Positions 1 to 13,216 of a stretch of 64,000 nt of DNA are shown here, one piece after another. The notes under the pieces are model-generated. The model saw only the letters and a program-made list of their open reading frames with translations. It searched no databases and was not told where the DNA came from. The number at the start of each line of letters is the position of its first letter. The stretch's first letter is position 1. The stretch is from Ananas comosus (Eukaryota > Streptophyta > Magnoliopsida > Poales > Bromeliaceae). A program made the position numbers and the translations under genes. The stretch is taken from the NCBI RefSeq assembly GCF_001540865.1, contig NC_033628.1, positions 10,716,415-10,780,414 of the forward strand, read 5' to 3'.

Positions 1-392
1 TCTTTGAAGTTGAACACGAGTTGAGGGGGTGGCAGGAGAGAATTTCCTAGCCTCGCGCGAAGCTGCCGCCGCTCCCTCTATTTCTACTTCGCCCATGGAG
101 GGTCGGGGCAGTGGGGCGAGGCGGTGGTGGCGGCGTAGATCTAAGATGGAGGGTGAGGGAGGAGGAAGGGGTTGGAATGGAAAAGGAGGAGCTCTGATGG
201 GGAAAGGACAAAAGAAAGAAAAAAGAGAAAAACGGGGACTGCTTCTAACGTAGCAGTCCGTTACATCTCTCCTCCATTAAATCTGACACGAATCTCAGAG
301 CAGATCTGATGAAGGAGAACTAATGACTAGTGCAGCTACTATACTCATAAGAGTATAGTAACTGCACTCTATATCTATAATAGTCTTATGTG
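1..392. other. GC-rich edge followed by an unassigned spacer
   Basis: The first ~250 bases are clearly more GC-rich than the DNA that follows and are purine-rich on the plus strand. A 74-codon frame opens at 29, but it is low-complexity (Gly, Arg, Lys) and I see no domain in it. This could be the leader or first exon of a gene that lies mostly outside the window. Bases 331-370 hold a short inverted repeat around TACTCATAAGAGTA. No gene can be supported here. Confidence 0.3.
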
Positions 393-905
393 TTATTAGG
401 AGTATGAATGTTTTCGTACTACTAAGCCATTTTCGATGATGGGACTTCTGAATCGACGATCAACTCCGTTAGACTTGATTTAGCATATTTAAATTACTTA
501 GAAAATAAATTTTGTGATTCTTTGATATTATTTATTTTGTGATTAAAATGACTGAGAATCAATGGTTGAAAATAAAATTTCACAAAAAGATATAAGATAG
601 TACTAAAATTTTTATCAGAGATATTAATCTTGTTGTAAGTAGTATATAAAAAATTTTTATTAAAATTTCATCTGATTTGAATACTTCTGTTAATTAAACT
701 TGCAAACGGCACAAATCAACCATTAAAAATTGTTGATTGTGAAACTTTTTGATCTCTATATAAATGATATCAAAAAATCGTAAATTTTTTTTTTCTAGAT
801 AGTTCAAATATACTAGATCAAGTTTAATGGAATCGATTGTTGATTCGAAAACTCCATCATCAAAAACGGCTTAGAACCACGCCTTTATACTCCTAATAGT
901 ATACA
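393..905. mobile_element. Mutator-like MITE, diverged copy of the 39.5 kb family
   Basis: The left end (ATTAGGAGTATGAATG, then AAGCCATTTTCGATGATG) is the imperfect reverse complement of the right end (CATCATCAAAAACGG, then TTATACTCCTAATAG). The interior is non-coding and carries the same landmarks as the element at 39506-40049: CGACGATCAACTCCGTTAGA near one end and GATCAAGTTTAATGGA near the other. It is a non-autonomous DNA transposon. I could not define a clean target duplication for this copy. Confidence 0.6.
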
Positions 906-912
906 AAACCTA

Positions 913-945
<33 letters not shown>

Positions 946-1214
946 AGCTAGGGCTACTATACTTGTATGAGTATAGGTCCCTTTATACTCATAAGATTTC
1001 GATCATTGGATAAAGGGATGTGTGGTTAGGATGATAGTGGTATCCGGCTAGGATAATAATGATTCCCTAAGGTTGAGTGGGTTGTTTGTTGAATAATATA
1101 ATTTAACGGGTGTAAATGGTCAAAGAAGTAGATCTAATGACTAAAAATTTATGAGTACAAAAGGGTCTATATTTATAAAAGTATAGTAGCCGAACTCTCT
1201 CTCTATATATCTAT
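906..1214. mobile_element. CT/TA microsatellite and degraded copy of the short AGGATGATG MITE family
   Basis: A (CT)n(TA)n tract near 911-944 is followed by a ~240-bp degraded repeat. It has end sequences of the type CTACTATACT and an interior with AGGATGATAGTGG and GGTTGAGTGGGTTG, shared with the copies near 12.73, 46.62, 47.61, 54.80 and 55.03 kb. There is no coding potential. Confidence 0.5.
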
Positions 1215-1572
1215 ATATATAGAGAACTAGGCTGGTATACTATAGGTAGTACGGAGGTCTTCGAGCTACTAAGTTGTTTTCGATGATACGGCTTTTAAAT
1301 CAATGATTGAATTCATTAAATTTGATCTGCACTATTAAAAATATTTAGAAACTAAATTTCATAATTTTTTGATATTATTTTCAGCCATTCATTTTAAGAC
1401 TAATCATTTACTAGGCAAATGAAGTCAAACAGTTATAAAATTTGATTTCTATAGTTCTAATAATTATTTAGATCATGCCTAATAGAGCCGATCGTCAAAT
1501 CGGATGTCCCATCATTAAAAACAACTTACAAGCACGAAAACCTCCATACTTTCGAATGCGCAGGACTCTCTC
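1215..1572. mobile_element. Mutator-like MITE, shorter copy of the 39.5 kb family
   Basis: The left end reads CTACTAAGTTGTTTTCGATG and the right end carries CATCATTAAAAACAACTTAC, its approximate reverse complement. The interior AGAGCCGATCGTCAAATCGG matches the subterminal part of the element at 39.5-40.05 kb. It appears internally deleted relative to that copy and ends beside CT/TA microsatellites. Confidence 0.55.
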
Positions 1573-4500
1573 TCTATATATATATATTACGACTTCTACT
1601 ATTTGAATTTTAGTGCACCTAAAATATAAAAACACCTATATTTTGTGAATTTTATTTATTAGGTTCAAATTTTAATTTTTCAAAATTTATATTCAATTTT
1701 TTGCTCAGTAGTAAGGCCGGCAATGTAGCTTCCTGTTCGCGAGCCATTTAACTTGTTAATAAACAAGCGAATACAAAACTATATCTTTTTAGTTCGATAT
1801 TTTATTAAGCCGGCTCTAGCTCGCTCGTGTTCGGCTCGTTGTCGACCGAAGAAGAGTTAGAAATTTTTGGTGGAGAAATATGTTTGCTGTGTGGGTCAGC
1901 AGAGCATTTTCCTGACAACAAAAATGCCTCAAAACTTGCATCGCCAGCCCAGCAGTCGCAGCACGCAGTCGCGCATCTGAAACGACCTCCAACATTCAAT
2001 GCCCCCTCAATCACCGTACGTAAGGGACAAAAAAATAAATAAATACATAATCGTACCATGTGTACTACTCTGGTTTCTAATCTTTTATTTTTTATTTAAA
2101 ATTAATTATATATATATACCTTTCAAAAATTTTAAAATATTTTATATATTTTAATTTTTTTAAATATATGTTTCGTGTATTTCTTTGTTATTCATAAATA
2201 ACTCTACACTGTAAATACGGTTAAGTTATCTCGGATTAAATTCAAATTAAATTTCTATCAGAATTAAAAATAAATTAAAATAATTTTTTATCTATAATTA
2301 AAAGATAAATAAAAAAATTAGTGATAATAGAAAGGTATATTTGAAATGACAAAAAGTCAAAATATTTTTTTTTTCACTACTTAAAGGACAAATAAGAAAA
2401 ATTGATAACCGTAAAAATATATATTTAAAAGAGCAAAATAATAATTTTATAAAAATAATGATTAATTCTAACAGTTCACTAATAAAATATAACTGTAGAA
2501 ATATATTTGAAAGAAAGCGTACGTTTTATATTAGCCTTTTAAATAGGGAAGAAAATAATAAAGTTTGAAACTTTTCGGTGGATATAAGCAATTGCCTCTT
2601 TCTTAATTCAAAATTTATAATCTTTGAAATTAATTGTACAAACGATTCCTATTATTTTTTATTTTTTTTGAAGTTTGGTCTCAAATCCCTTCTTTAATAT
2701 TCGTGTGCCCATTGTACCAAACTCAATCTCATTAAAATTTTTTTATGTATTGTTTTCCTTTTAAAACATGCGCTATTCGTGAGTGAATCGTAATTAGTAT
2801 CGAACTTTTTCATAAAACTAAAAAGTTAAGAGATTGATATAAATTTGGAAGGTTAGGATTTAATTAAAATAAAATACAAAGGATAGGAATCCAACTATCC
2901 AAGCCTGGAAAAAGAAAAACAAAAGTAGGGGCTAAAGTGAAAAATGGTTAAGGTTAGCGGCGCGTGGTGCAATTAACCAAAAGATCCTCAGGTATCAAGA
3001 AATTGTTGGATGTACCAGGTGCACCACGTCATTCGTGAACCATCCAAAATTAATTCTTGTACCTAGCCCGTGTGGTCGTGGAATTTAATATATATTTTTT
3101 AAATGACATAACGCTTACACAAAATAATATTATTTCGTATGAAAATACTATATTGTTAGGTACCATGAGGTTTTAGAAAAGGTCAAAAATATAAAAAACC
3201 ACCGCTTTTTTACTCTCTCTTTTCGACTGTTAAAAATTTATATATTTTTAAAATTTAAAAAATATTTTCAGTGGGTATTCGATTAATGGAGAGGACAAAA
3301 TAACTAAATTATCCTTATTTTTTTATAAAAAATAATTTTTTAATATATTTTTGTTATTTTGAAGAATACTTTCGATATAAATTATTAAAATGGACGAAAT
3401 AGTGATGAAACCATGACGGAGGAGGTTTAAATGCAATAATTTAAAATGTTGAAAAGATAATATATAGATTTCTGGAAGTTAGAAAGGTAAAGTAAAAAAA
3501 CATGTACTTAATTTTAAGAGAATTTTTTATAATTTAACCTTTAGGAAAATATATAGATCTCATTTTTTTTGGTTATTTTTATGTTAAGATTGTAGGATTT
3601 AGATCATGTTGGTGCATAATTATCTCATTCGATATAACTTTATAATTTATTTCAGAAGTTTGTATATATTGGCAAATGTGCAGAATTGAATACTATATTC
3701 AACATTTAAATTATTTTTTTGTATAACATAAATCACCATATACATAAAATATGCTATGCTATGAAATCATGAATGTCAAAAACTTTTAAAGAGTAAAAAT
3801 TAATTAATTAATTTTTTTATAATAATACTTGAATAAGTTATGTTTGGATAGCTCACTTCAACTTTCAAACAAGACTTGGTTGGGTGACAAATATGTCATT
3901 GTCTTTTTGTTTTTTACTTTATTTGTGAAGCCAAGAAATTCCCTTGAGGACCATTAGGTTACCTTATTGTAAGGCATATATAGCCTTTTGCCTTTTCTTA
4001 GAATCTCATAGCTTTTCTCTCCATGGCCAATCCTACTTTTGTTTGATGTCAAATTGCAAAGATTAATTCTCATCTCTTTGCATCCTCTTTTAATCCATTT
4101 GGACTCGCATAATTTCCTTCTTTAATTCGCTTTGTTTCCCGATTATTTTTTATCCCTCAAAATTCAAATCAGAAACGATGATGTCTCTGCTATTTACATA
4201 ATCACTTTCTTTTCTTTTGATTCATCTTATAATCAATATTACTGTTTAAAACAGTTGATCGGTATTTCGAATTATATGTCACTTAGTGAAAAAAAAATAA
4301 AATTAGACGAATTTTTAGAGAAAAACCTACCAATTTATTCATAGATAAAACAAATTAATAATAGTAACCTAATGGTCCATTCCAAAGATTTTAGTTAGAA
4401 CAAGGTGCCCCTTAAGATTTATCTCTTTTTGATAGAATCCCATTTAGCCACTATATATGGAATCACAGCCAAAAGTTTTCTTTAGAAAAATGTGCCTTAA

Positions 4501-5506
4501 AATATGCATATCTCTAAGAAAGCATATTTCACCCTTTTGATTGCCTTTTTTGTATAAATATAAACTTCCCAAATAATATTACCTTTATTATTATGTATAA
4601 TAAACTACAACTTTATCTCATTGCCTCTTTTGATTATACTAAGCAAAATTAATTGCCTATGTCAATGTGAAAGATGCCTTGCTCTTCTATAATTGTGTAG
4701 CTAGGAGATTAAGATATCTTAAGCCAATACTTTTTAAGGTTCTGCGACCGATATGTAAATTCTATAATAAACTCAGATAAAAATATAAGGTAATTACAAT
4801 TCGAACTCGAAGTCTCGGATACTAACTATCAATTTCTTAGACAATTATGTTAGATACAGTCGGTAGTATGTATAGTTCTGTTTGTTAACAAAAATGTACA
4901 ATCAACATGTTATGCTGTTAAAAATTATATTGAAATCTCAAAATGTAACTATCTATAGTAAAAATTCTAAGCATTTAAACCTAACTTTCGATACTCCTTT
5001 TTGAGCAAATGTAAATTTTGACGCCCAACCACTTGAATAATTAAACATTTATGTATCATATAATTTTGCATAACTAATAAAATTCTTAATCCTTGATTGT
5101 TTTTTGAAAGTTTGATAAATACAGTTCTATATTTGTTTAAGTACTGCGATGCTTATTGATGGATATTGGAGAGTTAATGCTTTGTATAGGATAAATCAAT
5201 CAATTTGAGTATGGATTCTTACAAAATATTTATTAAATAAAACATATCAAATTACTAAAAATATATAACACTTAAATATTGTTTAACTAATACATTGTAT
5301 AAAAAATTAAATATGTTTAACCTATTTAATTAAATTTAGAATGTATTAAATACACCAAAGTTAGTATCTATATTTAGAAATAAATTAAAAATACTAGCTA
5401 TAATAATATACCATATTATTTTGCAGGACCAATGATTTTGTGGAACGGGAAATATAGTATTCTCGTCTCCGTCTTAGAAAATTTTCTGCGTCTTCATCCC
5501 TATGGC
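1573..5506. other. AT-rich intergenic region without a supported gene
   Basis: No coding signal beyond short shadow frames. Around 1712-1845 lies a fragment rich in GCTCG/CGAGC words (GCTCGTGTTCGGCTCGTTG) resembling an end of the hAT-type element at 35.6 kb. A frame at 1827-2042 runs on from this fragment and is unconvincing. The rest (2.05-5.5 kb) is plain AT-rich sequence with poly-T and poly-A runs and no clear tandem repeat. Confidence 0.4.
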
Positions 5507-6990
5507 TGCGTTTGGTTCGGGTATAAGTAAGAACTGCTAGTTCGAGTGATAGGTATAAGTTCAGGTATAAGAAGGAATTAGACCAATTTTGCGTTTGGAT
5601 GAAAATTGAGTTGTTCCTAGGAATAAGTTAAATAGTGTTTGGATAGTTAGATTGGAACAAGAGGAATAAAAGTTATAATTTATTTGAAATTAAAATTATA
5701 TTATGTAATTAGTTAACATCAAAATATTACTGAAAAATAAATAAGAAATTAATTATTAATAATTAATTATAAATAATAATAATTAATAATAATTAATTAT
5801 AAATAATAAATTATTAATAACGATTATCTAATTAATAATAATTATTATTATTATTAATTATTAATAAATAATAATAATTATTAATTATTCTTATTAATTA
5901 ATTATAAATAATAAATTATTAATAATATTGATTATCTAATTATTAATAATAATTAATATTAATATTAATTAATAAATAATAATAATTAATAAATAATAAT
6001 TATTATTATTAATAATTAATTATAAATAATAAATTAATAATAACATCGATTATCTAATTATTAAGAATAATAATAATTAATTAATTATTAATAAATAATA
6101 ATATTAATTTATTAATTATTAATTATAAATAATATATTAATAATAATATCGATTATCATTAAGAATAATAATTATTAATAAAAAATTAATAAATATTATT
6201 AATTATTAATAATTAATTATAAATAATAAATTAATAATAATTATTATTTAATTATTAATAATTAATTATAAATAATAAATTAATAATAATATCCATTATC
6301 ATTAAGAATAATAATTGTTAATAATTATTAAATAAATAATCATAAATATTATTGATTATTAATAATTAATTATAAGTAATAAATTAATAATAATAATTAT
6401 CTAATTATTAATAATTAATTATAAATAATAAATTAATAATAATATTGATTATCTAATTATTAAGAATAATAATTATTAATTAATAATGATTAATAAATAA
6501 TAATAATAATAGTTAATTATTAATAATTAATTATAAATAATAAATTAATAATAATATCCATTATCATTAAGAATAATAATTGTTAATAATTATTAAATAA
6601 ATAATCATAAATATTATTGATTATTAATAATTAATTATAAATAATAAATTAATAATAATAATTATCTAATTATTAATAATTAATTATAAATAATATATTA
6701 ATTAATTATTTAATTATTTAAGTAATAAATAATAATTTAAATATATTAATTAGATTAATTAATAATTTACTGTCATTAAAATTAAATTTAGATTTTAATT
6801 AACCTTGTTCTCATCAAGGAACAAGTTTGTTCCACGAAACAGGTAGAACAGCAATTCCAGTCTTATACCAGCTTGTTCCAGATTCTCGGAAACTACTGTC
6901 TCCGGAAACCAAACATACTAATTTGGGAACAAAGGCAGGAACAAGAGCTTATTCCCCCCGTTATTTTCGAACCAAACGCTACCCATAAGA
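5507..6990. mobile_element. Non-autonomous DNA transposon with AT-only tandem interior
   Basis: The ends read GGCTGCGTTTGGTTCG on the left and CGAACCAAACGCTACCCA on the right, a good terminal inverted repeat of the GCGTTTGGTT type common in plant PIF/Harbinger-like and related MITEs. Between about 5.73 and 6.72 kb the sequence is almost only A and T, made of imperfect repeats of the type AATTAATTATAAATAATAAA. A block beginning ATCCATTATCATTAAG at 6291 recurs at 6556, so part of the interior is a 265-bp duplication. Subterminal parts contain GGAACAAG words. A short frame at 6873-7076 is not a gene. The flanks are too alike in A/T to define a target duplication. Confidence 0.6.
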
Positions 6991-7569
6991 ATAAAACATT
7001 TTCATTTTTGTTCTATTTGGGACCGATCCTCGTACATTTGAAGATATGCAAGATAGGAATGTATATTTGTTCGTGAGCTCAATTAAAAAATTCACTTTAT
7101 TTGTTAACTTAACAAAAGTATATTATTAATAATATATAAAAGCAATTAGTGCCGCACTGATAATCTGAAAATAAAATAACACTTGGATTCTGCAATTGTT
7201 ATTAATAAAGTTAATATTGAGAATGCTACAGTTAATTAATCATTAATAAGATATTTTATTTGCAATTAATTAAATAAAAATTCCCATGTATGTAATAGTG
7301 CACATTAAAAAGGAAATGTACGATCTCGGAACACGAAAGCGTACGGTACTTTCTCAACGGAAGTGTTAAAAAAAAAAAGGGACAGGAGGCATCAAACGAC
7401 AGAGAACAGCCCACGTGGCGAGATCAGGACCACCGGATGACCAGGGGACAGTTTCCCTGTACTAACGTAGCGCAAACCCCACTTCTCTCAACCCACGGTC
7501 TCCCGCGCGTTGACCGAGAAATTATGGCTGCACCCGGTGTATTAGTACGCTTTATGGATCTTTTATAAT
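6991..7569. other. Intergenic spacer with a less AT-rich island
   Basis: Mostly AT-rich, but 7320-7520 has higher GC and unique-looking sequence, including CCACGTGGCGAG, which contains a G-box/ABRE-type core (CACGTGGC). No ORF of note. It may be an old promoter fragment or transposon flank. Confidence 0.25.
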
Positions 7570-10330
7570 AATTAATGATTTGGCAAAATTTTGCACAGAC
7601 CCTCTGGGGGGAAAAATTCTAGAATGCAACGGGTATATTAGTGACGTGGCGTAACAAACTAATCAAATTAATCCTTTTAAGAATATATGTCCCATCATGA
7701 TTGTAAAAAAATATTTTTATTGTACTTTTGTTTGAAAAGAATGAATGTGATTGGCTTGTTATTGATGACGTGGTGTAAGTGTGACAGTGTAGAATTCCTC
7801 CTCTGGGGGACTCAAATTTCTAAATTTAAAATAGGGGGTAAATTTTTTATTATAAATGTAGAAATTATGTAGCCTTCTCGGAGACTCAAATTTCACACAT
7901 ACTCTTTTAGCTGACTAAATATTCATATAATATAAACGTAGAAACGATGCAATAGTGCTGTGATTGGTGATGACAAAATAAAATTGAGTCAATAAAATTG
8001 CAGGAAAATTGAGGTTCATGATAATTTTCTATATTTGAAAGGGTATTTATGATATTTTAACTTTTGTAGGGATATTCATAAAATTTATAAGTTATCTTAA
8101 AAATGGTACATGATGTATACCCCACCCATCAAACGTGAGATGATTTTTACTAATCACGTTAATGTGACTACTGAAAAAGTCCCCACCCTAGGATAGTAAA
8201 AAGTTTAGAATGTACTGATTATATTATTAATGTAACATTTCTAACCAATCAGACTGCCTTTCTTGGGTTCACCTATCCCATCATGGTTATTAGAAAAATA
8301 TTTTTATTATACTTCTCTCAACGAGACATGTGATTTACAAATTATTGATGATATGGTGTAAATGTGACACAACAGACTTTTTTTTAGGATAGATGAGGTG
8401 TACATATATACCTCTTTTGGGGTGTACAAATATTTTTATTCGGATTAAAAAAGAGTTAAGCACTAATTAACTTAATAAAATGATGGTTGTTTTTTTCTTA
8501 ACAATTCATTGTAGGCAAAATATCAATATATTTTACCTTCTAAACTGTTTGTTTTATAACAATAGCAGGACTTTTTAATTTTTCATTAGGTGTATTATAT
8601 CAGTTTTATTTGATTAATTTTTTTAAAAAATATGTTAAATTTAAGTTTACTAAATTCTTAACTTGTTTGGAGATAAAATAAAATTTTTGAAATAGTTCAT
8701 TCAATATGAATGTAAATTTTACTAATAAATGGATTTGATTTTTTTTTTTTGATATCTACAAGGGCATTGATAATATTTTGAACTTTCAAAGAGCATTCAT
8801 GAAAATTACCATTTNAGTATTTATCCAAAAAACTCTCGTTTCAAAGATTTAAAATATCCTTTTTTCTATGAACATGTAAGATTTACTCCATATATTACAT
8901 GTGAAGTGGGCACTCTATAGAAAATGATCGATGTAGCTATACTGATTACCTTTTTAAAATGAGAGTTTACTTGCCTTATACGTAGTATGTGGGAAAAACC
9001 CCACGTATATATTGTAACGGGTAAAATAAAATCTTATTATTGTTATTTTCTCTATCAAAAGACTTACGGGAATACAATTTACCATTAAAAGTACTTACGA
9101 GAAACTTTCAAGTTTTATAATAGTTACGGGAACATCTATAGTTTTTTTTTTTTAGTTTAGGTAAATAATCATTTTAAATGTAAGTATAACTTACTTGATA
9201 AAGTTTTTAAAATAAAATAGAGGTTTGTTCAATTCTTAAATCATTTGAATTTAAATTGTATAAAAAATTTTTTTAATTAGTTTATTTTGACTATATTATG
9301 TGGATTACTTTTTAATTTTTCAGGACGATAACAATATTTTGTTTGTCAAATCTTCCATTTTATATAACTATAAAACGGATGTTACTTAACAATTCTTTTT
9401 TTGTTGGTAGTAAAATAATTCAATTAATCACGAATTGAGAAAAAATTAGGCTTATTTTTATAAACATGTGGGGTTTTCTCCATATATACATGTGGAGTAG
9501 ATAGGATTTTTTTTCAGACAACACAGTGTAAATGTGGTATAGTAGTTATTAAACATTTAGTGTACAGAGCAACTCTCTTCATATTATTTTTATAAAAAGA
9601 TTATTGGTACTACCCTATCCACTTGGGTTCTTTCCGTCAGACTAACCAATCTTTACAATGTAATTATTATATTAGTCATGTAAGATTTGAAAAATGATAG
9701 GATCCCACCCCTGAAAAAGTCATCAGTGTAATTGCACTAATCATTTTTAGTAGAGTGCAAACTACCCACCCCATATGTAGTACATGGTAAAAATTCTATT
9801 GAATATTTAAAATACTTATAGGGATGTTTTCAATTTTATAGTATTTATGGGAAAGTTTATATCTTTTAATAGTACTTGGAGTTAAAAGGACGTTAAAATA
9901 ACTGAGTTAAAATAAAACAGTAGTGGTTAGTGTCGTGATAACGTAGCAAAGATGCAAATATAATATACTTATAAATCAGTCGATTTTCTCATACACACTT
10001 TAAACTCAGAGGCTCTTCCGATGTATTAAAGATGTAAATATTATTTTTTAAATGGGGGATAAAATTTAAATCTTTAAACTCAGGGGGTCTCCTCCTTAAG
10101 ATGTGACAGTGTGAATGTGGTGCAGTAGTTATTGTTCGGTTAGTGTAAGTAAGAAAAGTTTGTTTTCATGTTATTTTTATAAAAAAATGTTAGTACTACC
10201 CTGTATATAAGAATTTTCCTAATTAAACTAATCAAACAATGCGGTGCAGTGATTATATGGGCAACGTAAGATCTTAAAAAGGGGGGTCTCCCAGACACGT
10301 TTTAAAACGGTTTAGTAATTAATAATATTT
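7570..10330. mobile_element. Large degraded DNA transposon with inverted ends and internal repeats
   Basis: The left end (GCACAGACCCTCTGGGGGG, then ATATTAGTGACGTGGCG and AACAAACTAATCAAATTAAT) is matched in reverse complement at the right end (AATTAAACTAATCAAACAAT, GCGGTGCAGTGATTATATGG, then GGGGGGTCTCCC). Interior blocks recur, for example CCCATCATG.TT and TATTGATGATRTGGTGTAA near 7.69/7.76 and 8.28/8.34 kb, and GTGACAGTGT-type words near 7.78, 8.36 and 10.10 kb, suggesting nested or tandem copies of one family. Only short frames are present and no transposase is seen. One undetermined base lies at 8815. Confidence 0.45.
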
Positions 10331-11336
10331 TCTAGGTATTTCGCATGATTATGTGGCCCACGTCGGTATTAAAGAGCCAGTTGCGCGCCCTCTGGCACCC
10401 AACTCTCTTCACCCCAAACGCGATGCAATCATGTCCCTTTGACAGGGGACCAGTAGGCCACCAGGACTAGAGCGGTGCACCCGACAAGAGACAGCAAACT
10501 ACGGAGGACAGGGAAAAAAAAAAATTGTGAAGGCAACTCTTTCATGGCATGCGAAAGCACAAGGCTCTAGCATGTAAAGGAAAAATTACACGTGATAATG
10601 TATGTACCCTTAAAAATAAATTAATTAACGTTTATTTTATAGAATAATTACTAATTAATTGACATCGTAAGAGTTATAATTGAAATAATTATTGTTAACG
10701 TCTTAGGTTCACAATAAAATAAAAGTCTAATAGTCACGCCGTGATTAACGAAAATATATAATAATTATTATATGAAAACAATTCAATTGTTTATTTCACT
10801 TAAAAAATTAACTCGAGTGCTTGTTTATATGTAAGGATAGAACGTATAGAAGTTTACATGCTCCTAGCCAGGGTTTATCTTGTTTTTACTTTTACAAAAT
10901 AAGAATACCCATCGCAAACCAAGCTTTTATTGCCCCCCTTATTCGAGAACAAGGACGGAAACAAGGGTTTAATCATACAAACCAAAGGCCTCTGTCATCA
11001 AAGGCTCTTAGACCTTGTTCGACCATATTCTGACCTTAACGACAAGATGGACAAAGCACCTTGTTTGAACAAGGAACTACTCTTGTTCCAATTAATTTTA
11101 GATTTAAATTAAAATTACTGTCATTTAATAATTAATTAGATTAATTATATAAATTTAATAATAAATAATGAATTTATTAAAAAAAAAAAGAACTCTGATG
11201 TTATTTAGGCATTAAATAACTTTTTATTAGTCACATTGATGTAGCTAGTAAAAGCTATCGCACCGGTGAAGTGTACATTATATACCTCATTTAGAATGTA
11301 CAAGTACCTTTTTTCAAGTACCTTTTTTTCTAGAGT
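10331..11336. other. Intergenic spacer with a fragment of the 5.5 kb element family
   Basis: 10340-10550 is comparatively GC-balanced and unique-looking but has no ORF. 10820-11170 resembles the right half of the 5507-6990 element: AACAAGG words, TTGTTCCAATTAATTTTAG and AATTACTGTCATTTAATAAT. Two overlapping short frames here come from that fragment and are not genes. Confidence 0.35.
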
Positions 11337-12115
11337 TTTTTTTGCATTTAGCCCCTTGGCAAATTTTTTTTTTAAAATAGTTTTGTCAAAATTTAATTTG
11401 CAAAAATGGTCCTAGGCCTGCCACGCAGGCGCCACGTCAGCACCACACGGGCGGGGCTAGGGGGCGGTAGTTAAGTTAAACACGGTGAATGGTTCACCTT
11501 GTTTGGTACGTATTTTTTGTATATTAAAAAGAGGAATAGGAAATTTGTATTCATTTTCTTCTATTTTTCAAAAATCTGAACCCGAACCCGAACCCGAAAA
11601 TCAAATTAAAATTCAAACCCGGATCCGAACCCGACGGATTTTAAAAGTTCATATCCATATTCATATCTGACCAAAAACTTGAAACCCGAACCTGAATCCA
11701 GCGGATTTTAAAAATCTATACCGTTGGATAAAGATCTAAGAAATAAAAATTATTATATTTTTTATATATTGTATAAATAAATAAAAATAAATTATGTATA
11801 TATATACTTATTAATTTATTCGGGTTTGAAGTTCGAATAATATTTCGGCACTAATCCATAGTTTATTGAACGATCACGTATCTTATATCCTCTTTTCATA
11901 AAAATACGTACTATAACACAGATGACTATTCAACCGTGTTTGAACCGGGTTAAGTGGTTCATCCGTGTCACTTAAACACGTGTCCGCCTGCCGGGGGCTG
12001 ACGTGGCGCTGCGTGGCAGGTACCCCAGGACCATTTTTAGCAACTTAATTTTGACAGGCGCTAATTTTACAAATAAAACATTTGCACGGGGCTAAATGTA
12101 TAAAAAGCTTTTTCC
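11337..12115. mobile_element. Mutator-like MITE with ~110-bp inverted ends
   Basis: The left terminus carries GCATTTAGCCCCTTGGC, AAAATGGTCCTAGG and GCCACGCAGGCGCCACGTCA. The right terminus carries the reverse complements TGACGTGGCGCTGCGTGGC, CCAGGACCATTTTTAG and GCACGGGGCTAAATG. The interior has CCCGAACCCGAACCCGAA near 11580 and the motif GGTGAATGGTTCACC near 11485, shared with the foldback element at 13.2 kb. It belongs with the similar element at 26122-26360. Non-coding; a 61-codon frame inside is low-complexity. Confidence 0.6.
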
Positions 12116-12965
12116 TATAAAATTTGGAAATTTGCCATTTCAAAAAAGCGCTATTTATTGAAAAAAAAAAACTCTGATGTATTTAGGTCGCTTAAATAAT
12201 TTTAAAATAATAATATCCAAAGGGACGGTTAATCTTAGGGATTCTCATAAGGGTATTGGATGTCCGAAATTTATTCGAAGCGAACCCGAGTGAAACGGCA
12301 TATTCCGAATGCTAATGAATTTGGATTCAGATTATGGATATCAAAAATAAATAATTCGACGGAATCTGGATTGGATATGATTTTGGACTGATAATCGACC
12401 CAGAAGCCGATTTATTTTGTATTAATATAATATATATATATTAAAATTTTTGATGTATATATTTGAATTTGTATTTTAAAATTCATAGTTTAGTATAATA
12501 TATTTTGAAATATTTGAAAAAATAAAATAATTGTTTCGGGTTCAAATTTTCGAGTTCTGCGTTCGGGTTCGGGTTCGAATTTTTCGTTGGTTCGGGTTTG
12601 GATATCTGGATTTGTCTAAAATCCGTCGGGTGTTGAGATTGGGGTTCGGGTGTTGCGTCTCGGGTTGTGGAATCGGTCGGCGTTCGGATTGTGTTGAAAA
12701 TCGCCCGAATCGACCGTTTGACATGCTCTAGTTAGATCATAAATTTAGCATTCAAAATTTAGCATTCTTGGTGCTTGTAATTATTTAGTCATTGGATTAA
12801 AAAATATGGTTAGGATGACGTGGGCCCCCTAGGATTGAGTGGAGTGGTTGGTTGAATATAGATATAATCTAACGGTTGAAAATGATCAAAGACATAAATC
12901 TAATGTAAAAAAATTTTATAAGGCACCAATGTTTCATGCTTTTACAAGCATCATATCTGAACTAT

Positions 12966-13010
<45 letters not shown>

Positions 13011-13216
13011 TATATAAATATATAATTTCAGAAGTATAAAAGTTATTGTTTCCGAATTTTTTGATTCTTAGACTAAAAATTATAGACTGAGATCACAGTG
13101 GTCCTCATAGGAGTTTAGTAATTTCCGAAGAGAATAATATTAATTTAAAGATAGAAATGATAAAAAAAAATGATTCAAAAATGTAAAAATGAGCACCACG
13201 TAAGTGCAGATTTCGA
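12116..13216. other. Mixed repeat spacer: TTCGGG-rich block, short MITE, (TA)n
   Basis: 12230-12730 is a degenerate repeat rich in TTCGGGTT on the plus strand, similar in word content to the CCCGAA block at 11.58 kb. 12730-12960 is a copy of the short AGGATGACGTGGGCCCCC MITE family. 12966-13020 is a (TA)n tract. Frames over the TTCGGG block on both strands are low-complexity and not genes. Confidence 0.45.

Noticed and set aside
5730..6720. Replication origin or plastid DNA insertion
   Set aside because: Extreme A/T content alone is not evidence, and inverted transposon ends explain the block.
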